From contig PLUZ01000505.1 of NCBI GenBank assembly GCA_003162995.1, positions 1,230-9,166 of the forward strand: DNA of 7,937 nucleotides, written 5' to 3'. Positions 1-6,213 of this stretch are shown here, in pieces. How positions within the stretch are numbered: the first letter of the stretch is position 1; each line of letters opens with the position of its first letter. Source of the DNA: Methylocapsa sp. (lineage in GTDB: Bacteria; Pseudomonadota; Alphaproteobacteria; Rhizobiales; Beijerinckiaceae). Both the position numbers and the translations under genes were made by a program. A model generated the notes under the pieces. The model did not search any database, had not been told where the DNA came from, and saw only the letters and a list, made by a program, of their open reading frames with translations.

Positions 1-27
1 TCATCCGATCGAAAAGGAATCGCTTAG

Positions 28-90
28 ATTCAAAGAGTTGGAGCATGTTGGACTCGAAAAAGCCGAGCAACTTTTTCGGAACATGCTTTA
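28..90. repeat. Intergenic hairpin repeat candidate
   Basis: This is an imperfect inverted repeat. The outer arms are AGCATGTT (42-49) and AACATGCT (80-87). The inner arms are CGAAAAAG (55-62) and CTTTTTCG (71-78), with an 8-nt loop (63-70). The two stems are separated by a small internal loop (50-54 opposite 79). The flanking text with GATTCAAAGAGTT resembles hairpin elements I remember as scattered between genes in Rhizobiales genomes, but no second copy lies in this window. It could be a dispersed REP-like element or the transcription terminator of a gene left of the window. The pairing is seen directly; membership of a repeat family is inference. Confidence 0.5.
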
Positions 91-193
91 GCCGTCCAGC
101 CTTGGAGATTGGCACTGGTTTCCGGCCCCTATTAGCATATTGGCGCCCATGCCAATGTCACAACGGACTTTTGGGCGCGCAAGGATCAAAACA

Positions 194-1873
194 ATGACCG
201 AGGCAGGATTGCGATTGCCGCCGCGCGAAAGCATGGATTTCGATGTCGTGATCGTTGGCGCCGGCCCTGCTGGCCTTGCCGCTGCGATCCGTCTGAAACA
301 GCTGAGCCCGGAACTTTCGGTCGTCGTCGTCGAAAAAGGCGCTGAAATCGGCGCCCATATTTTGTCCGGCGCAGTCATCGATCCTTGTGCGCTCGACGCA
401 CTCCTTCCCGATTGGCGCCAGGACAAAGACCGGCCGCTGAAGACTGAAGTCACGGCCGACCGCTTCTATGTGCTTGGCGCGAAGAGTGCGGTCCGTCTGC
501 CCAATTTCATCATGCCGCGACTCATGAACAATCATGGCAATTTCATCGGCTCGCTTGGCAATGTTGTGCGCTATCTCGGCAAAAAGGCGGAGGCCTTGGG
601 CGTCGATATCTTTCCGGGCTTCGCCGGCGCCGAGATCCTCTATGGCGAAGCGGGCGAGGTTTTGGGCATTGCGACGGGAGACATGGGCGTCGCCTGCGAC
701 GGCCACCTCAAGAGCGGTTTTACGCGGGGAATGGAGCTTCGCGGCAAATACACTTTGATCGCCGAGGGTGCGCGCGGCTCGCTCGCCAAGCAGCTGATCG
801 CCAATTTTGGCCTCGACAACAATCGTGAGCCGCAGAAGTTCGGCATCGGCCTCAAAGAGCTTTGGCGGGTCGATCCGGCATACCATCAGCCTGGTCTCGT
901 CCAGCACTCCTTCGGCTGGCCGCTCGATAATGATACAGGCGGCGGTTCGTTTCTCTATCATTTCGAAGATGGGCTCGTCGCCGCCGGTTTCGTGGTCCAT
1001 TTGAATTATACGAATCCAGCGCTGTCCCCGTTCGATGAATTTCAGCGCTTCAAGACGCATCCCAAGATCGCGCCTTTATTTCATGGCGGGGAGCGGATTT
1101 CATTCGGCGCGAGGGCCATCACCGAAGGCGGCTGGCAATCGGTGCCGAAGCTCGCCTTTCCGGGCGGCGCGCTCATCGGCTGCGCGGCGGGTTTTGTGAA
1201 TCTTCCGCGCATAAAAGGTTCGCATAATGCCATCTATTCCGGAATGCTCGCGGCCGAACATGCCACCACCGCGCTGAAAAGTGGCCGCTCCCACGACGAG
1301 CTTATCTCTTATGAGAGCGCGTGGCGCGGCTCGGCCATCGGCCGCGATCTTTTCAAGGTTCGTAACGCCAAGCCGCTCTGGTCGAAATTCGGCACCAGGG
1401 CAGGAATCGCCCTTGGCGGTCTCGACATGTGGGTGAATGAAATTTTCGGCGCCTCGCCGCTCGGCACTTTGCCGCATGGCGAACCGGATTATGCGAGCCT
1501 GAAACCGCTCGCCGAGGCAAAGCCAATTCACTATCCGAAGCCGGATGGCAAGCTCACGTTCGACAGACTTTCCTCGGTGTTTGTTTCAAACACCAATCAT
1601 GAGGAAGACCAGCCCTGTCATCTGCATTTAAAGGATCCGTCGATTCCGATTGCGCGAAACTTACCCGAGTATGGCGAACCGGCGCGGCTCTATTGCCCGG
1701 CCGGCGTCTATGAAGTGGTCTATGCCGACGAGGCAACCAAGACAAACCCGCGTTTTGTGATCAATGCGCAGAACTGCGTCCACTGCAAGACCTGCGACAT
1801 CAAGGACCCGGCGCAAAATATCGATTGGGTGCCGCCCGAGGGCGGCGGCGGCCCGAACTATCCGAATATGTAG
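194..1873 (+). CDS. Electron transfer flavoprotein-ubiquinone oxidoreductase (ETF-QO)
   Basis: This 559-residue enzyme passes electrons from reduced electron transfer flavoprotein to ubiquinone at the inner membrane. It links acyl-CoA and amino-acid dehydrogenases to the respiratory chain. A dinucleotide-binding motif GAGPAG (residues 22-27) sits in the first beta-alpha-beta unit, with the acidic residue E47 at its end. The segment GAHILSGAVIDP follows, as is typical of the family. The C-terminal ferredoxin-like part carries four cysteines, C501, C528, C531 and C534 (in CVHCKTC), which fit the single [4Fe-4S] cluster. The length matches the usual 550-560 residues. I chose ATG 194 because AAGGA (181-185) lies 8 nt upstream and the FAD fold then starts at about residue 15. 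In-frame TTG 140, ATG 149 and ATG 155 are possible but add an atypical basic leader. No ETF subunit genes adjoin it in the window. The protein appears intact. Confidence 0.95.
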   Translation: MTEAGLRLPPRESMDFDVVIVGAGPAGLAAAIRLKQLSPELSVVVVEKGAEIGAHILSGAVIDPCALDALLPDWRQDKDRPLKTEVTADRFYVLGAKSAVRLPNFIMPRLMNNHGNFIGSLGNVVRYLGKKAEALGVDIFPGFAGAEILYGEAGEVLGIATGDMGVACDGHLKSGFTRGMELRGKYTLIAEGARGSLAKQLIANFGLDNNREPQKFGIGLKELWRVDPAYHQPGLVQHSFGWPLDNDTGGGSFLYHFEDGLVAAGFVVHLNYTNPALSPFDEFQRFKTHPKIAPLFHGGERISFGARAITEGGWQSVPKLAFPGGALIGCAAGFVNLPRIKGSHNAIYSGMLAAEHATTALKSGRSHDELISYESAWRGSAIGRDLFKVRNAKPLWSKFGTRAGIALGGLDMWVNEIFGASPLGTLPHGEPDYASLKPLAEAKPIHYPKPDGKLTFDRLSSVFVSNTNHEEDQPCHLHLKDPSIPIARNLPEYGEPARLYCPAGVYEVVYADEATKTNPRFVINAQNCVHCKTCDIKDPAQNIDWVPPEGGGGPNYPNM

Positions 1874-2119
1874 GGGGATAGAACGGTCCCCTTTGTAAGA
1901 GAGGATTACGCCGCCTATCACATGGGCTTGGTCTATTTGGAGGCGAAAGGGGAGCGGAGAACGCGACCAATGGATGAACGAAGCGCAGATGATCAGATAT
2001 CCAAGCCGGCTCGATCTAGTCTTGCCGGTGGTCTAGCAATGTCTGTGAACTCAGGTTCCGAAACTTGAAAAAGCACGGCGACATTGGGAGTCACCATACT
2101 GGGTTTCATCATTGATTGA
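1874..2119. other. Spacer between convergent genes
   Basis: No convincing gene is seen here. The ETF-QO reading frame stays open for 64 codons after its TAG (1871-1873), up to TGA at 2066-2068. An ATG at 1922 could start a 48-residue peptide, but it has no good ribosome binding site and no recognisable motif. A weak hairpin, GGGGA (1874-1878) with TCCCC (1887-1891), abuts the ETF-QO stop but lacks a real T tract. No clear terminator is visible for either convergent gene. Confidence 0.5.
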
Positions 2120-2410
2120 TTACGGAATACCACCTAAAACGCCGCCTAAAATACCGAGCCCAATTGCGGCTCCGGGATTACCACCGCAGTATCCATTATA
2201 ATAGCCATAACATCCGTTGTACCCGTAGCCATAGCCGCCACCTCTATAGACGTGACGATAGCCACCGCGATAACCTCCACCGTTAAAACCGACGCTGCGT
2301 CCGGCGTGAATTCCACCCCCATGGCCGCCGTGACCACCGCCGCCACCCGCGCGAGCAAAGGCCGGAGTTGTCGCGAGCGCAAGAGCGAATATCAGAGCTA
2401 ATTTCTTCAT
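2120..2410 (-). CDS. Small secreted Gly/Tyr/His-rich protein
   Basis: This predicted 96-residue exported protein has no function I can assign. Residues 1-19 form a classical Sec signal peptide: MKK, a hydrophobic Leu/Ala core, and Ala-Phe-Ala before a probable cut near residue 19-21. The mature part has three zones. The first is Gly/His-rich (about 22-36), the second Gly/Tyr/Arg-rich (about 40-75) with two cysteines at 67 and 75, and the third a hydrophobic Gly-rich tail (80-96, GAAIGLGILGGVLGGIP) that resembles a glycine-zipper segment. The ATG at 2410 is chosen because AAGGA lies 8 nt upstream (2419-2423 on the complement) and it begins the signal peptide; a 15-codon upstream extension to 2455 would spoil it. 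The gene stands alone, convergent with ETF-QO and divergent from the phosphoesterase. A surface, envelope or metal-binding role is possible but is inference. Confidence 0.75.
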   Translation of the reverse strand: MKKLALIFALALATTPAFARAGGGGGHGGHGGGIHAGRSVGFNGGGYRGGYRHVYRGGGYGYGYNGCYGYYNGYCGGNPGAAIGLGILGGVLGGIP

Positions 2411-2460
2411 CAGAAAGTTCCTTTGACATTTGAGCATAGGTGGCCCGTCGTCCAACTGGA

Positions 2461-2640
2461 CTCCAAAATAGTCCGTAGTTTAATATTGGGCGCCTGTTTC
2501 GTTTTTACAGATAACGAAAGAGAAATATTTGTTGCTTAGCTAACGCAGCCGAAATTGGTCCAGAAAAAATAGAATATTCGTAATATTGCTTTCAAATTAA
2601 TGATAACGGATTCTTGAATAAAATGGCGAGAAGCGTCCCG
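2461..2640. promoter_or_regulatory. A+T-rich upstream region of the Gly-rich gene
   Basis: By hand count 65 of 180 bases are G or C (36%), far below the neighbouring genes. AATATT occurs at 2483, 2573 and 2582, and AAATATTT at 2523; the pair at 2573 and 2582 is 9 bp apart. TTAGCTAA (2536-2543) is an 8-bp palindrome. The region lies directly upstream of the minus-strand Gly-rich gene and probably holds its promoter, but I could not pick a convincing -35/-10 pair. A+T-rich sites of this kind can bind nucleoid proteins such as the alphaproteobacterial MucR/Ros family; that is inference. Confidence 0.4.
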
Positions 2641-2968
2641 GTAACAGCTAACACTTAATTCGCTCCCGCGAGGCAACAGTTCGCTCTGGCCGCAGTGCAA
2701 ATTAGCGGATCCAACGCAACAAAGGACCTAGTTGCACGATGCGGATCATACGGCGAGAACTGCATTCCACATTCCTGGTGCAGTTTTGTCCTTCATGCGA
2801 GGCCATCTGGAGAAGATCTCGCTTCCCAGCAGTCGGGCTGGGCCTTCTGCGGTTCTATCCGCCGCCAAATATGCGCTGGTTTCGCTCGTTGCACCACAGC
2901 CGGGCATAAAACCGTCATCGCAATGTTAAGCTGAAGCGCTAGCTATCCGGTAACGGGTGCCTCTCAAT
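2641..2968. other. Unassigned spacer of coding-like composition
   Basis: This stretch of more than 300 bases has no gene I can support. Two overlapping short open frames exist on the plus strand: 2695-2934 from GTG (79 residues) and 2732-2929 from TTG (65 residues). Neither has a good ribosome binding site or a recognisable domain. The composition returns to the chromosomal norm after the A+T-rich island, so it could be a decayed gene fragment or simply a long leader for the phosphoesterase. A degenerate Pho-box-like sequence sits at 2912-2929. Confidence 0.35.
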
Positions 2969-2980
2969 TCGATGCATCGA
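2969..2980. promoter_or_regulatory. Perfect 12-bp palindrome, possible operator
   Basis: TCGATGCATCGA is fully self-complementary and ends 71 bp before the phosphoesterase start codon. A dimeric regulator could bind here, or it may be chance. No partner regulator gene adjoins it. Confidence 0.25.
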
Positions 2981-3051
2981 TGACCCCTGCCGTCCGCGGG
3001 CGAGCAATCTGTGTTCGACGCTGGCCTGCAATCACAAGAAGAGGGAAGACG

Positions 3052-5094
3052 ATGAAGTGTAAGACCGTGTTTAAGTCCTCCTGTGCCGCCATCGCGACCA
3101 TTGCGATGCTGCAGCCGGGCTTCGTCCTGGCCGAGTCCCCTCAGGAGATCGAGGTGGCACCGAAGTCAGGCGAAGTAGTGCAGCGTTTCCTCAACCATAT
3201 CGACGGACAGTCACATCTCTCGCACGAGCAGAAGCTCGAGCTGCTTCGCAAGAAGGTGAAGTATGTGTTCGTTCTGTTTCAAGAGAACCGCTCCTTCGAC
3301 CATTATTTTGGCACCTATCCAGGCGCGCGCGGACTGTTCACGCAACCCGCCGGCAAGACCCCCGGTTTCGTGCAGCCGATCGTCAACATCGACGGCAGTG
3401 TGGGCTCGATCTCGCCATTCCTGATCCCGCAGACGGTGAAGGACGTCAACGGCAAAACCGTACAGATCTACCCGGCCGACACCGACTCCATAGACCACTC
3501 GCATACGGGCATCGACAACAGTCTCGATGTCGATGCGAACAATGTGGCGCATAATGACCGCTACGCGCTGGATGAGGAAGGGCTGACGACGCTGAACGGA
3601 AAGATCGTCTTGCGCTCGACTGGCCTGCCGCCGACCTCGCCGCCGTCGCTTGCGCAGAAGCAGAAGGGGGAGCTGGCCGTGGCGCATATCGACTGCGACA
3701 CGATCCCGTTCCTGTGGCAGTATGCCGACCGCTTCACGCTGTTCGACAACTTCTATCAGACGGTGATCGGCCCCTCGACACCGAACGCGATTGCGATGAT
3801 TGCCGGGCAGTCCGGCGAGACGCAATGGGCCCTGCACCAAAGCGAAGGCAGCAATAACACCGCGAGCTCGACTGTTGCTTTGAGCGGCGGCTTACCCGTG
3901 GTTGGCGACCCAGGTCCGTTTCCGGGTTCCAATTTCGATGAGTCCCCGGTCCAACCGCCTTACGGTCCGAAAGATGTGAGCCCGGCTAGCCCGACTCTGA
4001 ACCAGACCTATGCGACGCTGCCGCTGTCGTTCATGGGCAGCAATATCGAAAAAATTGTAGCCAGTGACGAGAACCCCGCTCTGGACCTGCTCGATGTGCA
4101 GGACGACATCAAGAAAATCGCAAGCAACAAGCTGCCGCCGGTGAATTGGGGCTGGTATCAGGAAGGCTACGACCACGAGCCGTCCGATGGCACAGGCCCG
4201 GCCACATACGCCGACTATGTTACCCACCACAACGGCCCGCAATATTTTGGCTATATTGGCGACAACCCCAAGGTGGCTTCCAACCTGCACGGACTGAACG
4301 ACTTCTTCACTGCTGTCGCGAAGCAGCAGCTGCCGGCGAGCGGCGTGTTCTACGTGCGTGGCGGCTACGGCAACCTGGACGGCCTCAAGCCGCTCGATCC
4401 CAACCCTACGGTGCAAGCTAACTTCGCGGGCAACGACGACCATCCGGGTTATTCCGACGCCCAGATCTCCGAAGCTCTGCTCGCCGATGAGATCAACGCG
4501 ATCGCCGCCAGTCCCTACTGGAAGGATAGCGCGATCATTATCACCTACGACGAGACGGATGGTCTCTACGATCACCAGCCGCCGCACATCCGCAGCTTCG
4601 ACCCGGAAGGCAATCCGCTCGAGGGCGGGCCGCGGATCCCGGCGATCGTGATCTCGCCGTACAGCAACGTGCATTCCGTCTCGCACGAGTACAGCGAGCA
4701 CAGTTCGGTAATCAAGTTCATCGACGAGCTGTTCAACCTGACACCGCTCGGGCAGCTGCCCGACGAGGTGAAGGGCTTTGAGTTGGGTGAGAAAGAGTTC
4801 GGTCAGAAGGAACTAGGACCGGCTGACGCGCTCGCGTCGATGGGCGACCTGTTCTCGGCCTTCGACAACGACAGGCTGAACGGCCGCGTGCCCACGCTGC
4901 CGGCCGAGTATGCCATGATCCCGTCCAAGACCGTGCTATCGCTGCCGCACTTTGGCGGCGAAGGCTGCTATGCCCTCAACATCGTGCCGACCGACTACGT
5001 CAACGGCAAACTCATCGATCCGGCGCCGGCGGACTTCAATCCGCGGCCTAACTCGACGCCGGGCCTCCCGGCATCGGGGACTTGGACGCCCTGA
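3052..5094 (+). CDS. Secreted phosphoesterase, acid phosphatase/phospholipase C family
   Basis: This 680-residue exported hydrolase belongs to the phosphoesterase family that includes bacterial phospholipases C and Francisella AcpA (PF04185). It should cleave phosphate mono- or diesters outside the cytoplasm. Residues 1-27 are a Sec signal peptide ending in Val-Leu-Ala. Signature motifs in order are ENRSFDHYFG (78-87), GPSTPN (S242, the likely Ser/Thr nucleophile by analogy), HH at 392-393, DDHP (462-465) and the metal-site-like YDETDGLYDH (499-508). I chose ATG 3052 because GAGGGA lies just upstream and the signal peptide begins there; the in-frame ATG 2980 adds 24 basic residues in front. 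The exact substrate cannot be told: acid phosphatase is the safer label, phospholipase C the alternative. It is followed by a strong hairpin and then a periplasmic binding protein gene on the same strand. Confidence 0.9.
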   Translation: MKCKTVFKSSCAAIATIAMLQPGFVLAESPQEIEVAPKSGEVVQRFLNHIDGQSHLSHEQKLELLRKKVKYVFVLFQENRSFDHYFGTYPGARGLFTQPAGKTPGFVQPIVNIDGSVGSISPFLIPQTVKDVNGKTVQIYPADTDSIDHSHTGIDNSLDVDANNVAHNDRYALDEEGLTTLNGKIVLRSTGLPPTSPPSLAQKQKGELAVAHIDCDTIPFLWQYADRFTLFDNFYQTVIGPSTPNAIAMIAGQSGETQWALHQSEGSNNTASSTVALSGGLPVVGDPGPFPGSNFDESPVQPPYGPKDVSPASPTLNQTYATLPLSFMGSNIEKIVASDENPALDLLDVQDDIKKIASNKLPPVNWGWYQEGYDHEPSDGTGPATYADYVTHHNGPQYFGYIGDNPKVASNLHGLNDFFTAVAKQQLPASGVFYVRGGYGNLDGLKPLDPNPTVQANFAGNDDHPGYSDAQISEALLADEINAIAASPYWKDSAIIITYDETDGLYDHQPPHIRSFDPEGNPLEGGPRIPAIVISPYSNVHSVSHEYSEHSSVIKFIDELFNLTPLGQLPDEVKGFELGEKEFGQKELGPADALASMGDLFSAFDNDRLNGRVPTLPAEYAMIPSKTVLSLPHFGGEGCYALNIVPTDYVNGKLIDPAPADFNPRPNSTPGLPASGTWTP

Positions 5095-5122
5095 CACTCT
5101 CGGTTGATCGACGCTTGACGAA

Positions 5123-5154
5123 GGGGAGCGGGCTTGGCCCGCTCCCCGCATTTT
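5123..5154 (+). terminator. GC-rich hairpin, probable intrinsic terminator or attenuator
   Basis: An 11-bp perfect stem is formed by GGGGAGCGGGC (5123-5133) and GCCCGCTCCCC (5137-5147) around a 3-nt loop. It is followed after GCA by TTTT (5151-5154). It lies 28 nt after the phosphoesterase stop and only 24 nt before the next start codon. The T tract is short and offset, so termination may be partial. The 3' arm (5142-5147) can also pair with the downstream ribosome binding site (5155-5160). Confidence 0.7.
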
Positions 5155-5171
5155 GGGGAGGTCTCAAGCAG

Positions 5172-6197
5172 GTGCGTAGTTTTATCGCGACGTCTTTCGC
5201 TGGTCTTTTGTTCGCTCTCGGCTGGTATCCTGCTGCATATGCATCCGGCACGCTCGACACGATACGCGCTCGCGGAACGCTGGTCTGCGCCGTCATCACC
5301 GAAGAGGCCGACTACACCAAGGACGATGCGCACGGCCCGCTGACCGCGTTTGCCGCCGATCTTTGCAAAGCGGTCGCGGCGGCCGCACTTGGCGATGCGG
5401 GAAAGGCACGCTTTCTCAGCCTGCCGGACGAACAGCATGGGCTCAAAGCGTTGCAGGCCGGCAAGGCAGAATTGATGCCGGCCGCCACGCCGGACATGCG
5501 GATGAGCGCGATCTACGGCGTCGCCTTCGGGCCGCCGGTGTTCTTCGACGGCCAGGGGTTTCTGATCAGCCGTGACCAGGGCGTGGCGGCACTGACCGGC
5601 CTCGCCGGCAAGCCGGTCTGCTACATCGGAAACACCGAGGCCGACACGATGCTTGTGGCAACCGCTCAGATGCGGAACATCAAGATTCTTCCGTTCCCGT
5701 TCGAGGAGCTGGGTGAAATGGAGGCAGCGCTCGTCTCCGGCCACTGCGCCGCCATGACAGCTGATATTTCGCTGCTCGCCGGCGCACGCGCCGCGTTCCA
5801 CAGCCGGATCGGCAACTTCGAGATCCTGCCGGAAACGATCACATTCGACCCGCTGACCCCGGCCTACCCGCAGGGCGATCCGCAATGGGCGGCAATCGTC
5901 GGCTGGACGCTCTATGCGCTGATCCAGGCCGAGGCGAGCGGCGTCACGCAGGCCAATGTGGACGCGATGCTCGAGAGCGAAGAGCCGGTGGTGCGGCGGC
6001 TTTTGGACGATTCGTCGGGTCTTGCGCGCGCGCTCGGGCTGGACGCCGGCTGGGCGGTGCGTGCGATCAAGGCCGCGGGGAACTACGGCGAGCTGTTCGA
6101 CCGCACCCTCGGCAAGAGCTCGCCGCTCAATCTGCCGCGTGGCAAGAACGCCTTATGGACGCAGGGCGGGCTGATGTACCCAATGCCGATCCGGTAA
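5172..6197 (+). CDS. AapJ-like periplasmic amino-acid ABC transporter binding protein (orphan)
   Basis: This 341-residue periplasmic solute-binding protein most resembles AapJ, the general L-amino-acid binding component of rhizobia, in length and in its C-terminal third (GWTLYALIQAE, TQANVD, GNYGELFDR, ARGxNALW-like). Four cysteines, C39, C65, C150 and C192, fall where I recall AapJ cysteines. Residues 1-24 form a signal peptide ending Ala-Tyr-Ala. The start is GTG 5172, with GGAGG (5157-5161) 10 nt upstream; the open frame reaches back to 5082, but that would overlap the previous gene and bury the signal peptide. No permease or ATPase gene adjoins it. Where amino-acid binders usually show Thr-x-x-Arg (alpha-carboxylate site), this protein reads TPDMR (106-110), so ligand choice may differ. 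It is probably co-transcribed with the phosphoesterase by read-through. Family call is firm; ligand is unknown. Confidence 0.88.
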   Translation: MRSFIATSFAGLLFALGWYPAAYASGTLDTIRARGTLVCAVITEEADYTKDDAHGPLTAFAADLCKAVAAAALGDAGKARFLSLPDEQHGLKALQAGKAELMPAATPDMRMSAIYGVAFGPPVFFDGQGFLISRDQGVAALTGLAGKPVCYIGNTEADTMLVATAQMRNIKILPFPFEELGEMEAALVSGHCAAMTADISLLAGARAAFHSRIGNFEILPETITFDPLTPAYPQGDPQWAAIVGWTLYALIQAEASGVTQANVDAMLESEEPVVRRLLDDSSGLARALGLDAGWAVRAIKAAGNYGELFDRTLGKSSPLNLPRGKNALWTQGGLMYPMPIR

Positions 6198-6213
6198 GCC
6201 GCCTAACTTTTCG

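Noticed and set aside
109..124. Possible sigma-54 promoter beginning TGGCAC before ETF-QO
   Set aside because: The -24 half is present, but the -12 half after 5 nt reads TCCGG in place of TTGCA/GC.
158..1060. 300-residue open frame antisense to ETF-QO
   Set aside because: It mirrors the codons of a clearly recognised gene and has no domain or ribosome binding site.
1872..1894. Hairpin at the ETF-QO stop as a terminator
   Set aside because: Only about 5 bp pair firmly, it overlaps the stop codon, and only three T residues follow.
2980..3051. Longer phosphoesterase start at ATG 2980, perhaps with a Tat signal (RR at about 3037)
   Set aside because: The Arg pair is not followed by the x-F-L-K pattern, and ATG 3052 has its own ribosome binding site and a normal Sec signal peptide.
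5082..5171. Longer start for the binding protein at 5082
   Set aside because: It would overlap the phosphoesterase end, encode the hairpin, and place 30 residues before the signal peptide.
4995..5885. 296-residue antisense open frame across the phosphoesterase end and the binding protein
   Set aside because: It is a shadow of two well-supported genes in G+C-rich DNA, with Arg-rich, motif-free translation.
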